Source: Maribacter algicola
GTDB lineage: Bacteria > Bacteroidota > Bacteroidia > Flavobacteriales > Flavobacteriaceae
NCBI RefSeq assembly: GCF_003933245.1
Contig: NZ_QUSX01000002.1
Location: 1-64,000 of the forward strand
Direction of reading: 5' to 3'
DNA: 64,000 nucleotides
Shown here: piece by piece, positions 47,466 to 56,369 of the stretch
Layout: every line of letters begins with the position of its first letter
Position numbering within the stretch: the stretch's first letter is position 1
Position numbers and translations under genes: made by a program
Notes under the pieces: model-generated
What the model saw: only the letters and a program-made list of their open reading frames with translations
Told to the model about the DNA's origin: nothing
Database searches by the model: none

Positions 47466-48728
47466 ATGAAAACTAAGATTTCAATAATAGCGGCGATGTC
47501 CTTTGCAGTAATTGGATTAGCTCAAAAAAACGAGATAAAAGATGCTGAGAAGGCATTGAAGGATGGGGACGCTTCGGCGGCAAAGACCAGTATTGAATCG
47601 GCCATGGGCAGTATAGCGAGTGCTGATGAAAAAATGCAGGCTCAATATTATCACACAAGAGGTAAGATTTATGCTGATTTGGCAAAAAAAGGAGATGATT
47701 CGGCATTTGAAACGGCAGCAAATTCCTTTAAAAAGGTTTTGGAAATCGAGGAGAAATCCGGTAAGAGCAAATACACTAGCGAAGCCAACCAGTATATGGC
47801 CAGTATTGCAGCTGATTTGGTGAATTCAGCTGTATCCGATAACGAGCAAAAGAAGTTCGATTCCGCAGCAGAAAAGCTTTATATGAGCTATAAATTAAGT
47901 CCTAAAGACACTTCTTACCTCTATTATGCCGCAAGTAGTGCCGTAAATGGTGGGCATTATGAAAAGGCTTTGGATTACTACAATGAACTTCAAGAAATTG
48001 GTTATGACGGTAGTGGTGTCGTATATAAAGCTACCAACACAGCGACCGGTGAAGAGGAAATTATGGATAAAGTTCAGCGAGATTTAATGGTTAAATCAGG
48101 AACATATAAAGATCCAGTGGACGAAAAAACGCCTTCCAAAAAGGCTGAAATCGTAAAAAATACAGCACTGATATATACTCAGTTGGGACAGGACGATAAG
48201 GCTTTGGAAGCATACAAGGCAGCAAGAGCAAATGACCCTGAGGATGTGAATCTAATTCTTAACGAGGCTAATTTATATTTCAAATTAGGTGATAAGGACA
48301 AATTCAAGGAATTGATGGCTGAGGCCATTTCTTTGGCACCGGATAATGCAGATTTGCATTATAATGTAGGTGTAATCAATATGGAGCAAGGCAATTATGA
48401 GGAAGCAAGGGAGTCTTACAAGAATGCAATTGAAATCAATCCTGGATATACCAATGCCTATTTGAACCTTTCTACTACCTATGTAAATGAGGGTAACGGA
48501 TTGATCGATGAAATGAATTCTTTGGGAAGTTCCCGTGCAGATATTGCCCGCTATGATGAACTTAAGGAAAAGAAGGATAATTTTTTCACGCAAGGCGCTA
48601 ATATTTTGGAAGAAGCCTTAAAAACTAATCCAGATAATCAAGGTGTTTTGACCCAATTGAAAAATATCTATGGTGCCATGGGCGATAACGAAAACTTCAT
48701 GAGAATAAAAAAGTTGTTGGAAGAGTAA
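47466..48728 (+). CDS. Secreted TPR-repeat protein
   Basis: 420 residues. A signal peptide (MKTKISIIAAMSFAVIGLAQ) directs export to the periplasm. Several TPR units follow: YYHTRGKIYADLAKKGD, YLYYAASSAVNGGHYEKALDYYNELQEIGYDG, ALIYTQLGQDDKALEAYKAARANDPED, and DLHYNVGVINMEQGNYEEARESYKNAIEINPGYTNAYLNLS near residues 300-345. Such proteins sit directly after gyrA in many Flavobacteriia. The function is unknown; scaffolding of envelope proteins is a guess from TPR biology. Confidence 0.88.
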   Translation: MKTKISIIAAMSFAVIGLAQKNEIKDAEKALKDGDASAAKTSIESAMGSIASADEKMQAQYYHTRGKIYADLAKKGDDSAFETAANSFKKVLEIEEKSGKSKYTSEANQYMASIAADLVNSAVSDNEQKKFDSAAEKLYMSYKLSPKDTSYLYYAASSAVNGGHYEKALDYYNELQEIGYDGSGVVYKATNTATGEEEIMDKVQRDLMVKSGTYKDPVDEKTPSKKAEIVKNTALIYTQLGQDDKALEAYKAARANDPEDVNLILNEANLYFKLGDKDKFKELMAEAISLAPDNADLHYNVGVINMEQGNYEEARESYKNAIEINPGYTNAYLNLSTTYVNEGNGLIDEMNSLGSSRADIARYDELKEKKDNFFTQGANILEEALKTNPDNQGVLTQLKNIYGAMGDNENFMRIKKLLEE

Positions 48729-48750
48729 TTATAATCTTCCCTACAAATTA

Positions 48751-48777
48751 AAAGGCCCTTAACATAGGGCCTTTTTT
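48751..48777 (+). terminator. Terminator between the TPR gene and the convergent NlpC/P60 gene
   Basis: AAAGGCCCT (48751-48759) pairs with AGGGCCTTT (48766-48774), followed by a T-run. The flanking sequence is also A-rich upstream, so it may serve both strands. Confidence 0.88.
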
Positions 48778-49525
48778 ATATTATTTTTTTTATTACGCGG
48801 AGTTTATGGGAATAATTTCTCAGTTCGTTATTAAATATTCCTGTGTGGTCTATTCGGTCTATTCTGACCAACCCGTTCACATGGATGATATAATTGTTCT
48901 CCATGATAATCCCAACATGGTTTATCATTCCGCTGGCATCATCAAAAAACGCTAGGTCTCCTGGCTCGCTTTCTTCAACAAAACTCAAAGCTTCCCCTTG
49001 TTTGGCCTGCTCTTGGGCCGTGCGTAATAAATGATAGCCGTTTATTTTATAGACCATCTGTGCAAATCCAGAGGCATCTATGCCAAATGGGGACTTACCT
49101 CCCTTTAGTTCAGGTGAGTTAAGATATAACAAGGCAATGTTTATTAGGTTTTCCTTTACCTGTTTTCCAGTGATTTTATTTCCGTCTACGGTAACCGGTA
49201 GGCACTTTGTAAAGGGAATGGATGAGCCTAAGAGAATTGCGGTGAGCATACCGTTTGGCCGTTCAGCAAAGCCAATCAGGTCGGAGGATAGGACACTTGT
49301 TTTTTCCTCGATTGCCTCAAATTCTTCTTTCGTAATGAATTGTAATTGATTGTTTGGTATCCATCCTTCACATCTATCCGTGGGAACCCTAATCTTTGAC
49401 CAGTGTTTTCTGGACTCCAACACCTTGAAATGTTCGCCGAACAATAGTTGGCTCGTCATTTCAGAGGTTTCATCGGGCGATTGTCTTAAAGGAACCAGAC
49501 TTAAAGGGCAAATTCCGTATTGCAT
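48776..49525 (-). CDS. SH3 / NlpC-P60 family protein with the catalytic Cys replaced by Ala
   Basis: 249 residues. Residues 1-65 form an SH3-like domain (FGEHFKVLESRKHWSKIRVPTDRCEGWIPNNQL). The C-terminal NlpC/P60 domain (about 115-249) has the layout of gamma-D-glutamyl-diamino-acid endopeptidases. The expected DCSGF active-site motif reads IDASGF, with codon GCC (Ala) at 49073-49075. The following MVYKINGYHLLRTAQEQ, the GDLAFFDD turn and the catalytic-His segment INHVGIIM are kept. No signal peptide is seen. The domain is either inactive (a binding or regulatory role) or uses another nucleophile. The gene follows the thiolase gene by 18 bp on the same strand. Confidence 0.85.
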   Translation of the reverse strand: MQYGICPLSLVPLRQSPDETSEMTSQLLFGEHFKVLESRKHWSKIRVPTDRCEGWIPNNQLQFITKEEFEAIEEKTSVLSSDLIGFAERPNGMLTAILLGSSIPFTKCLPVTVDGNKITGKQVKENLINIALLYLNSPELKGGKSPFGIDASGFAQMVYKINGYHLLRTAQEQAKQGEALSFVEESEPGDLAFFDDASGMINHVGIIMENNYIIHVNGLVRIDRIDHTGIFNNELRNYSHKLRVIKKII

Positions 49526-49543
49526 CTAATTAAAAAAGGATTT

Positions 49544-50719
49544 TCAGGCTCTTTTCAAAACCATTGAAGAAGCCCCGCCGCCTCCATTACAAATGGCCGC
49601 CGCACCTATTTTTCCATTTTGTTGATCCAGAACATGTAATAAAGTCACAAGAATCCTAGCTCCGGAACAACCTAAGGGGTGTCCCAATGAAACCGCTCCA
49701 CCGTTCACATTCACCTTGTCATTGGAAATTCCCAGCAGTTTCATATTGGCCAGGCCAACTACCGAAAAAGCCTCGTTAAATTCAAAAAAGTCAATATCTT
49801 TCAAGGATACCCCGGCTTTTTGTAAGGCCTTTGGTAATGCTTTGGCCGGTGCGGTCGTGAACCATTTGGGTTCCTGTGCGGCATCGGCATAACCTATAAT
49901 TTTTGCCAAAGGTTTTAGCTGTAGCTCTTTTGCTTTTTCAGCACTCATCAAAACAAGGGCGGCGGCACCGTCATTAATGGTGGATGCATTTGCGGCGGTT
50001 ACCGTACCATCCTTGGAGAAGGCAGGTCTTAAATTAGGTATCTTATCCAAAATCACATTCTTATACTCTTCATCTTCGGATACAACCACGGGTTCACCAC
50101 GTCTCTGCGGTACGGATACCGGGATGACTTCATTTTTGAACAGACCCTTTTTCCAGGCGTTCGCTGATCGAGTATAGGATTGAACTGCAAATTTGTCCTG
50201 GTCCTCCCTGGAGAAGTCGTATTTGGTAGCACAGGCATCTGCACAGACCCCCATGGCATTTTGGTCATAAGCATCCACCAGGCCATCTTTTTGCAGACCA
50301 TCGATCATAGAGGATGGTCCAAATTTTACCGGAGTTCTTAAGTAAGCATAATGTGGAATCAAGCTCATATTCTCCATACCTCCAGCAACGATGATCGAGG
50401 CATCTCCCAAAGCTATTGCTTGGGCGGCCTGCATGACGGCCTTCATTCCCGAAGAGCAAACTTTATTGATTGTGGTACAAGGTACCGTATCGGGTATACC
50501 CGCATAAAGAGCCGCCTGTCTCGCAGGAGCTTGCCCTGTTCCGGCTTGTACCACATTTCCCATCAAAACCTCCTCAACCATGTCAGGCTTCAAATCTATT
50601 TTTTCTAGAGCTCCCTTTATAGCTTCAGCACCAAGTTTTGGTGCTGGAACCGAAGATAATGCCCCCATAAAACTTCCAATTGGAGTTCGTACTGCAGATA
50701 CTATAACTACCTCTTTCAT
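49544..50719 (-). CDS. Acetyl-CoA C-acyltransferase (thiolase)
   Basis: 391 residues from the ATG at 50719 ([19 protein letters not shown]), the usual thiolase start. The frame continues upstream, but that part overlaps the divergent gene's promoter and start and is not thiolase-like. Catalytic residues are Cys in [12 protein letters not shown], His in [17 protein letters not shown] and Cys in [13 protein letters not shown]. It condenses or cleaves acyl-CoA (acetoacetyl-CoA or 3-ketoacyl-CoA). No other beta-oxidation genes adjoin it. Confidence 0.94.
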   Translation of the reverse strand: MKEVVIVSAVRTPIGSFMGALSSVPAPKLGAEAIKGALEKIDLKPDMVEEVLMGNVVQAGTGQAPARQAALYAGIPDTVPCTTINKVCSSGMKAVMQAAQAIALGDASIIVAGGMENMSLIPHYAYLRTPVKFGPSSMIDGLQKDGLVDAYDQNAMGVCADACATKYDFSREDQDKFAVQSYTRSANAWKKGLFKNEVIPVSVPQRRGEPVVVSEDEEYKNVILDKIPNLRPAFSKDGTVTAANASTINDGAAALVLMSAEKAKELQLKPLAKIIGYADAAQEPKWFTTAPAKALPKALQKAGVSLKDIDFFEFNEAFSVVGLANMKLLGISNDKVNVNGGAVSLGHPLGCSGARILVTLLHVLDQQNGKIGAAAICNGGGGASSMVLKRA

Positions 50720-50811
50720 ATAAATTGTCATCTTTGTATTGGCGAAATTACTAAATTCTATATCAACCATGCCCCACTGCCACCAATTCGTCACCGTAAG
50801 TTTATATTTTC

Positions 50812-50819
50812 TATTTTTG
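50812..50819 (+). promoter_or_regulatory. Candidate -7 box for the 7TM-HD gene
   Basis: TATTTTTG fits TAnnTTTG, 27 nt before the TTG start codon. No clear TTG is present at -33. Confidence 0.4.
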
Positions 50820-50845
50820 AATACGGGTACACTAAAATCGTAGTC

Positions 50846-52882
50846 TTGGATAACCTTTACAAAAAACAATCCCTTATTTTCAAATATGTCCTATATGTTG
50901 TGGCTATAGGATTTATCGTGTTCTTTTTCCCCAAGGGAGGTAAGTTCAAGTACGAGTTCCAAAAGGGAAAGCCCTGGCAGTTTGAGACTCTGTACGCACC
51001 TTTTGATTTCTCCATAAAAAAGACCGATGCTGAAATAGCTGAAGAAAAGCAGAACATTGATGAAACCAGTGGCCAGTATTTCAGATATGACCAACGGAAG
51101 GTGAACAACGTTTATGAAGGATACAATGATTCTTTCGAAGAAGTATTCGGTAGTTCCAACTATACCGATTCACAGAGGCGATTTTTAAAAAGTATTGGTG
51201 AAACGCTATTGGATTCCATATACAAAAACGGTATCCTGGATAGTAGTGCAGGGCAAGTCAAAGCCAATGCTATTTTCCTGCTTAGGAACAACGAGGCCAC
51301 AAGCAAGCAGATTTCTTCCTTTTATAGGGTTGCCGATGTTGGAACTTTGGTACAAAAGAAACTTGAAGATGAAAATATTCCACATCTAACACAGGAATTC
51401 CAAGATATCTTTTTTGATCTTATTGTCCCTAATGTTAGTTATGATGCCAATCTGACCCAGAAGAGTAGGGAGGATGCCCTGTCTAAAATTAGTTATACCA
51501 GAGGTACTGTAGATGAGGGTAAATTGATCATAGCCAAAGGAGAGGTGGTCGAGGGCGAAAACTTAAAAATATTGGAGTCGTTGAAGTCCGAGTATGAATC
51601 TGAATTATGGACCGCCAATAACTATTATATAATTCTGATAGGGTACACTGTGCTAGTGGCCTTGGTATTGTTAATGCTCTTCCTTTTTTTAAAGAAATAC
51701 AGGCCTTCCATTTATGCTAACAACACAAAGGTAACCTTCATTTTTTTCAATATACTATTGATGGTTTTCATTACCACTATGGTAGTAAAATATAACGATT
51801 CATTGGTATTTGTTGTACCTCTCTGCATACTTCCCCTAATTCTAAAGACTTTCTTTGATGCTAGATTAGGTCTTTTTGCGCATGTATTGACCGTATTGAT
51901 TCTGGGCTTCGTTGTGCCCAACAGTTTTGAATATATCTTTTTGCAAATAATTACGGGAATCGTTACTATTTTGACCGTTTCCGAGTTGTACAAACGAGCC
52001 AATCTTTTTATCTCCATCGGTCAAATAATATCCATTTATATTGTGGGTTATTTGGCCTTTCATATTATCCATGAAGGCAATCTCAACAATATATCATGGT
52101 ACACCTTGGGACTCTTTTTGCTCAATGGAATGATTACCCTCTTCGTACAGCCCTTGATTTATATTTATGAAAAGGTCTTTGGTCTTGTCTCCGATGTATC
52201 CTTATTGGAACTATCCGATACCAATTCAAAACTTTTAAAGGAACTATCCAATAAGGCACCTGGAACTTTCAATCATTCCCTGCAAGTGGCGAATTTGGCG
52301 GAATCAGCAGCCAATGAGATTGGGGCGAACGCCATGTTGGTCAGGGTTGGCGCCTTGTACCACGATATTGGTAAAATGAACAATCCTACTTATTTTACTG
52401 AAAATCAAATAACCAATGTAAATCCACACGACGAGATTACGCCAAGGGAAAGTGCAAAAATTATTATTGACCATGTCATTAAGGGAATTGAACTGGCGAG
52501 AAAGAATAAATTGCCGGACAGAATTATCGATTTTATAAGGTCTCACCATGGAACCACCTTTGTATATTATTTTTATAAGAAGCAAAAGGAATTGGAGGCG
52601 GAGATAAGCGAAGAAGAATTTAGATACCCTGGTCCGCTTCCTTTTTCCAAGGAAACGGCCATTTTGATGATGGCAGATTCCGTAGAAGCAGCCTCTAAAA
52701 GCCTGAAAGATCCTACCTATACGATGATCGACGAATTTGTTGATAAAATAATCGCAGGACAAATGAAAGCGAATCAATTTCTAAATGCCGATATAACTTT
52801 TAAGGAAATCGAAACCATCAAGAAGATTTTCAAGCAGAAGTTGACCAACATTTATCATTTGCGCGTGGAGTATCCTGAATAA
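50846..52882 (+). CDS. 7TM-HD family phosphohydrolase (PgpH type)
   Basis: 678 residues, TTG start (DNLYKKQSLIFKY). One N-terminal membrane segment (about 13-28) is followed by a large extracytoplasmic 7TMR-HDED domain (about 30-265), seven membrane segments (about 265-465) and a cytosolic HDIG domain. The HD domain has NHSLQVANLAESAANEIGANAMLVRVGALYHDIGKMNNPTYF near residues 475-515 and DFIRSHHGT near 573. In Listeria, PgpH hydrolyses the second messenger c-di-AMP; that role is inferred here from architecture. Confidence 0.9.
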   Translation: MDNLYKKQSLIFKYVLYVVAIGFIVFFFPKGGKFKYEFQKGKPWQFETLYAPFDFSIKKTDAEIAEEKQNIDETSGQYFRYDQRKVNNVYEGYNDSFEEVFGSSNYTDSQRRFLKSIGETLLDSIYKNGILDSSAGQVKANAIFLLRNNEATSKQISSFYRVADVGTLVQKKLEDENIPHLTQEFQDIFFDLIVPNVSYDANLTQKSREDALSKISYTRGTVDEGKLIIAKGEVVEGENLKILESLKSEYESELWTANNYYIILIGYTVLVALVLLMLFLFLKKYRPSIYANNTKVTFIFFNILLMVFITTMVVKYNDSLVFVVPLCILPLILKTFFDARLGLFAHVLTVLILGFVVPNSFEYIFLQIITGIVTILTVSELYKRANLFISIGQIISIYIVGYLAFHIIHEGNLNNISWYTLGLFLLNGMITLFVQPLIYIYEKVFGLVSDVSLLELSDTNSKLLKELSNKAPGTFNHSLQVANLAESAANEIGANAMLVRVGALYHDIGKMNNPTYFTENQITNVNPHDEITPRESAKIIIDHVIKGIELARKNKLPDRIIDFIRSHHGTTFVYYFYKKQKELEAEISEEEFRYPGPLPFSKETAILMMADSVEAASKSLKDPTYTMIDEFVDKIIAGQMKANQFLNADITFKEIETIKKIFKQKLTNIYHLRVEYPE

Positions 52883-52923
52883 TAGATAGTTGTTTTATTT
52901 TTTCAAAAAACCTAGTAAAATAG

Positions 52924-52954
52924 TTGCGTGCTTCTATGGTAAAAATTACATTTG
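52924..52954 (+). promoter_or_regulatory. Promoter of the tRNA-Ser / tRNA-Pro unit
   Basis: TTG (52924-52926), a 20-nt spacer and TACATTTG (52947-52954) fully match the Bacteroidota sigma-A consensus. The first tRNA begins about 40 nt downstream. Confidence 0.75.
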
Positions 52955-52994
52955 CATCCGCAATTTGAGCTAACGTTCTTAAAAATAAATTATT

Positions 52995-53078
52995 GGAGAG
53001 GTGCCGGAGTGGTAACGGAGCAGATTGCTAATCTGTCGACGCGTAAGTGTCGCATGGGTTCGAGTCCCATTCTCTCCG
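52995..53078 (+). tRNA. tRNA-Ser (GCU anticodon)
   Basis: The acceptor stem GGAGAGG pairs with TTCTCTCC-side bases ending CTCTCC, with discriminator G. The anticodon loop is TTGCTAA (anticodon GCT, reading AGC/AGU). A long variable arm (GTCGACGCGTAAGTGTCGC) marks a class II tRNA. The T-arm is ATGGG-TTCGAGT-CCCAT. CCA is not encoded. Confidence 0.95.
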
Positions 53079-53104
53079 CAATTTCTTTTAATTTAAGATA
53101 GCTT

Positions 53105-53179
53105 CGGGGTGTAGCGTAGCCCGGTTATCGCGCCTGCTTTGGGAGCAGGAGGTCGCAGGTTCGAATCCTGCCACCCCGA
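53105..53179 (+). tRNA. tRNA-Pro (UGG anticodon)
   Basis: The acceptor stem CGGGGTG pairs with CACCCCG, with discriminator A. The anticodon stem CCTGC/GCAGG holds loop TTTGGGA (anticodon TGG). The T-arm is GCAGG-TTCGAAT-CCTGC. CCA is not encoded. Its 3' half is repeated in decayed form near 63.76 kb. Confidence 0.95.
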
Positions 53180-53400
53180 CGAATGAAATTAAAGCCTTGA
53201 AAATCAAGGCTTTAATTTTTTTAAAACCTCCAAAATCGCCTAAAAACCAGTATCAGCGATACCTATTCGATTATTTGTTTTACCCTTCACTTTGGCAAGA
53301 CCCAGTCTTTATTTACACATTTCTTCTGGGTTCTGGGGGAAATCGTATTTAAACAAAAAAAGAAATCGAAAAGTTAAACCATAAACTTAATTTCTGAACG
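53145..53400 (+). repeat. Left copy of a long imperfect direct repeat (tRNA-Pro 3' half plus flank)
   Basis: The 3' half of tRNA-Pro, its terminator and about 170 bp beyond align collinearly with 63759-64000. The best-kept core starts cgatacctattcg at 53257 and runs about 36 bp with two mismatches to 63875 onward. The distance from GGTTC of the T-arm to this core is 99 bp here and 100 bp in the other copy. Confidence 0.75.
53187..53222 (+). terminator. Terminator of the tRNA unit
   Basis: A perfect 14-bp stem (AATTAAAGCCTTGA with its complement, 53187-53200 and 53204-53217) has a 3-nt loop and continues into a T-run. Confidence 0.92.
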
Positions 53401-53623
53401 TACTGCATGGCCCTTTAATTCTCTAAAGGAGCCCCATAAAAGGATAATTAGGTATAATATTTAAAGAGACGAAGAATTGGACAGCCTACCAAAAAGTTAT
53501 CCGTTTTATTGAAACTATTCCTTAAAACCTCCGTTTTTATGGGACCATTATTAGAAAACAATCCTATTCTTGTAATATAGTTTTTTGACTATTAAACATT
53601 GCAAAAAAGAAGGGATTAATAAA
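53223..53623 (+). other. Gene-free stretch after the tRNA unit
   Basis: It holds the left repeat copy (to about 53400). Beyond it is an inverted repeat CCCATAAAA (53433-53441) / TTTTATGGG (53535-53543) whose arms lie 93 bp apart. I see no credible coding region. Confidence 0.5.
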
Positions 53624-55675
53624 TTAAATAAGTTCACTGTTCTCTAGATTATTTTTGAGTTTAGCATGATTTTCCCAGAAGCGGTCTTTGATTTTTTGAA
53701 TGATGCCATCAAACTCGGGATGACTTTTTAAGGGTTTAATAAGTGGTTCATCTTCAATTAATAAAAACCAATAGAGATAATTCTCTGCTTTGGAAAATAT
53801 TCTAAGCTCTTCAACTGCCTCATTAATCTTCCCTTCATACGCGTATTTCCAAACGAGATTCACACTTTTATAATTCGATTGATCACCTTTGCAGTATTCA
53901 GAGAAATCATTAAACAATTCGTCAGCTTTTTTATCCAAGCCCATCTCTTTGTAGACCTGTGCAATTTTGACGTTTTCCTGTATATAAATATCCAGTCCAT
54001 TTACTTCCCTGGCTTTCACAAATTTTTTAAAATAGGAATAGGCACTGTCATACTTTTCCTCAATGTAGTACAACTTCCCTATGTCCTGTAAAATATCAAG
54101 CCGAGTAGTATCCTTCTTCCATTCGTTTAAAAGTAAATTCCTTGTACGCTTAATATTACCATCCTTGGCGAAGAGAATAAATGCCTTTAAGTGCGGAGCA
54201 AAATAGTTTTCAGCATTATAATCCAAAGACTTGTTGATATATTTCAAGGCTTCATCTGCAAATCCTGAGGATACAAGGGCATTGCTTAGCTGTAAATATG
54301 TGTAGCTCTGGGTAATGGAATCACTCGCAACGGTAAGCTGAACCCCTTTTAAGGCATACTCTAGGTATTTATTGGTATTGGGAAGCATATGTGAGTAAAA
54401 TTCCGCCAGCATTTGTACCGCCAGCGATGAATTAGGATTATACTCCAATGCCTTATCAAGATGTGGCAAGGCCAAATTGTATTCCTTTGTTTGTATATAG
54501 TAAAAGGCCTTGGCGACCAAGCTTTCGGCAGATTTTGAATCATAGAGCAGGGCCTTGTCCGCAAAGCTGTTAATCTTTTCGGTGTATTGCTTTTCGAGTT
54601 GGGACATTTCGAGCAGATAGTATGAAATGGCGATGTTGGCATAGGCGAGGGCAAATTCCGAATCTTGTTCTATGGCCTTTTCAAACAATGCAATGGCCTT
54701 TTCTAAGCCTTCTTCTGTGCGTGAATAATAAGGATCCAATGCTTGTAGGTAGTAATCATAGGCCAACAGGTTTTCAGTTGGTTTTTTTTCAATCTGCTCC
54801 AATTCGGCCGGTGTCACGACAGCTGCAATGGCATCTGCGATTTTCTTGGCCACATCGTTTTGCAGCTCAAAAATGTCCTCAACTTCCCTATTGTACTGTT
54901 CCACCCAAATAGGGGTATCTGTTGAAGCGTTAATCAATTGTACGTTGAGTAAAACTTGATTGCCGACGCGTTGGCCACTACCTTCTACCAAATAGTTCAC
55001 ATCCAATTCTTCGGCAATCTCTGGAATGCCCTTATCGGTTTTTCTATATTTCTCTACCGAGGTTCTACTGATGACCCGTAAATCCTCAATCTTCTGAAGG
55101 TTGTTCAATGCGGATTCCATCAACCCATTTACAAAATACAAATTGGTAGAATCGCTGCTCTCATTTTTAAAGGGCAATACCGCAATTGATTTTTCAGTTT
55201 TCGGTTCATTTTTAGCATCTTTTTTATTGAACAGTACTATGCCAATTATTATCACCGCTAAGGATGTTGCTGCAATTAGCGGCCAGCGATATCTCTTCAA
55301 AATGTTGGTTTGGACCTTTTCTGGTTCGACCACCACAGTATTTTTTCCAACCTCCCCGGGGGAATATCCGTACTGTTCCCGAAAGCATTTAATGAAATAG
55401 GAAGTGCTTCCAAAACCTACTTGATACGAAATTTCGGAAACCGTCGAAGAATTATCCTTGAGTAGCTCCATGGCTTCTTTAAGACGGACTTGACGAATAA
55501 ATTGACTTGCCGAAAGTTGTGTTAGTTTTTTGATTTTCCGGAGCAGGTTGGACCGGCTCATGCTCATAGCATCCGCCAATTCCGAAACCCCAAATTGCTC
55601 GTTGGCCAGGTTTTCCACAATTATGGCCTCTGCTTGGGTTAAAAAAGTTGATTTGATGGGAGATTCGTTGGACAT
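53624..55675 (-). CDS. Membrane-bound AraC-type regulator with FlgO-like and TPR domains
   Basis: 683 residues. Residues 1-112 form an AraC-type DNA-binding domain: FGVSELADAMSMSRSNLLRKIKKLT, then VSEISYQVGFGSTSYFIKCFREQYGYSPGE. A single membrane segment (about 128-150, WPLIAATSLAVIIIGIVLF) follows. Outside it is a TolB/FlgO-like domain (SIAVLPFKNESSDSTNLYFVNGLMESALNNLQKI, VNYLVEGSGQRVGNQVLLNVQLINA) and then about eight TPR units to the C-terminus. This layout puts a sensor in the periplasm and a DNA-binding domain in the cytosol, so it should convey an envelope signal to transcription without a kinase. It is divergent from the tiny-ORF cluster at 55.9 kb, a likely target (inference). Confidence 0.88.
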   Translation of the reverse strand: MSNESPIKSTFLTQAEAIIVENLANEQFGVSELADAMSMSRSNLLRKIKKLTQLSASQFIRQVRLKEAMELLKDNSSTVSEISYQVGFGSTSYFIKCFREQYGYSPGEVGKNTVVVEPEKVQTNILKRYRWPLIAATSLAVIIIGIVLFNKKDAKNEPKTEKSIAVLPFKNESSDSTNLYFVNGLMESALNNLQKIEDLRVISRTSVEKYRKTDKGIPEIAEELDVNYLVEGSGQRVGNQVLLNVQLINASTDTPIWVEQYNREVEDIFELQNDVAKKIADAIAAVVTPAELEQIEKKPTENLLAYDYYLQALDPYYSRTEEGLEKAIALFEKAIEQDSEFALAYANIAISYYLLEMSQLEKQYTEKINSFADKALLYDSKSAESLVAKAFYYIQTKEYNLALPHLDKALEYNPNSSLAVQMLAEFYSHMLPNTNKYLEYALKGVQLTVASDSITQSYTYLQLSNALVSSGFADEALKYINKSLDYNAENYFAPHLKAFILFAKDGNIKRTRNLLLNEWKKDTTRLDILQDIGKLYYIEEKYDSAYSYFKKFVKAREVNGLDIYIQENVKIAQVYKEMGLDKKADELFNDFSEYCKGDQSNYKSVNLVWKYAYEGKINEAVEELRIFSKAENYLYWFLLIEDEPLIKPLKSHPEFDGIIQKIKDRFWENHAKLKNNLENSELI

Positions 55676-55843
55676 ATCGTTTACTACTGGCTCTAAATTA
55701 GGTAAAATCTAGAGAATTAAGCGTTTTCTCGAAGGCCACCTAATTATCAGAAAAGTATCTTTTGCGTCATAATTTACATCCTTGCGCCATAGTTTTTATA
55801 GCCTCCTAAAACTTTACATAGTTCTCCGCATAGCTCATATGGG

Positions 55844-55869
55844 TTGCTTCAAGTTCGATAGCATCTTTG
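55844..55869 (+). promoter_or_regulatory. Candidate promoter of the tiny-ORF cluster
   Basis: TTG (55844-55846), a 15-nt spacer and CATCTTTG (55862-55869, one mismatch to TAnnTTTG) lie 40 nt before the first tiny ORF, in the 234-bp region divergent from the AraC-type regulator gene. Confidence 0.35.
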
Positions 55870-55909
55870 TACCAACAAAAATCATAACGAACAATTTAAA
55901 ACAATAATT

Positions 55910-56023
55910 ATGAAAGCATCAATCACAAGAACGGTAACCGAATCAAGAACAGGACAGTACTTCTCAACGTTCAGCAATAGCAAGAGAACCCAATGGGCGC
56001 AGTATAGGAACTTCAATAGATAA
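55910..56023 (+). CDS. Tiny ORF family member A1 (37 residues)
   Basis: It starts MKASITRTVTESR and ends YRNFNR. It is basic (about seven Arg/Lys and one Glu), aromatic-rich near the C-terminus, and has no signal peptide or membrane segment. Its coding status is supported by comparison with A2 (56170-56283): same length, 31 of 37 residues identical, and about ten synonymous third-position changes. A Shine-Dalgarno site is weak, with an A-rich leader as for neighbouring genes. It is the first gene divergent from the AraC-type regulator. The function is unknown; a short regulatory, toxin-like or signalling peptide are possibilities. Confidence 0.7.
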   Translation: MKASITRTVTESRTGQYFSTFSNSKRTQWAQYRNFNR

Positions 56024-56045
56024 TAAACCTTAAAAAAACATCATC

Positions 56046-56165
56046 ATGGAAAATTCACCTTTATATCCATTCCGTCAGAGAAAATTTTTTGGAATTGGAT
56101 TCGGTTGGAGCACCGACAGGCTGTTTGACCGAAGAGTTAACAATAGAAAAAAGATACAAAATTGA
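56046..56165 (+). CDS. Tiny ORF B (39 residues)
   Basis: It starts MENSPLYPFRQRKFFG and ends NNRKKIQN. It is strongly basic, with a Gly/aromatic centre (FFGIGFGWSTDRLFDRR). It lies between A1 (22 bp upstream) and A2 (4 bp downstream), a spacing that suggests one message. No relative is seen in the window, so coding status rests on position and composition only. Confidence 0.45.
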   Translation: MENSPLYPFRQRKFFGIGFGWSTDRLFDRRVNNRKKIQN

Positions 56166-56169
56166 AATA

Positions 56170-56283
56170 ATGAAAGCATCAATCATAAGAACGATAACGG
56201 AATCAAGAACAGGACAATACTTCTCATATTTCAGCAACAGCATGAGAACACAATGGACACAGTACAGGAACTTTAACCGGTAA
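56170..56283 (+). CDS. Tiny ORF family member A2 (37 residues)
   Basis: It starts MKASIIRTITESR and ends YRNFNR. It aligns with A1 without gaps; the differences are few (T6I, V9I, T20Y, K25M, A30T and similar), while many codons differ only at synonymous positions (ACC/ACG, CAG/CAA, AAT/AAC, TAT/TAC, AGA/CGG). The frame can be extended upstream to 56089, but that part overlaps ORF B and has no counterpart in A1, so 56170 is preferred. Confidence 0.7.
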   Translation: MKASIIRTITESRTGQYFSYFSNSMRTQWTQYRNFNR

Positions 56284-56321
56284 TCATGGTCCGAAAGAAA
56301 ACATCAAAAAACAACACAGTC

Positions 56322-56366
56322 ATGAAAACGAAGATTCACGAATACTTATTAAAATCAAATAACTAA
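56322..56366 (+). CDS. 14-codon leader ORF, copy 1 of the MKxxIHEYxLKxN module
   Basis: It encodes MKTKIHEYLLKSNN and ends 3 bp before the A3 start codon. The 75 nt from 56322 align without gaps to 56587 and 57275, where the same codons are fused in frame to larger genes; here codon 15 is TAA. An in-frame ATG at 56286 would extend it by 12 codons. Confidence 0.5.
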   Translation: MKTKIHEYLLKSNN

Positions 56367-56369
56367 GCC

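Noticed and set aside
50720..50869. N-terminal extension of the thiolase frame
   Set aside because: Thiolases start at MKEVVIV-like sequence; the extension overlaps the divergent promoter and start and has no thiolase similarity.
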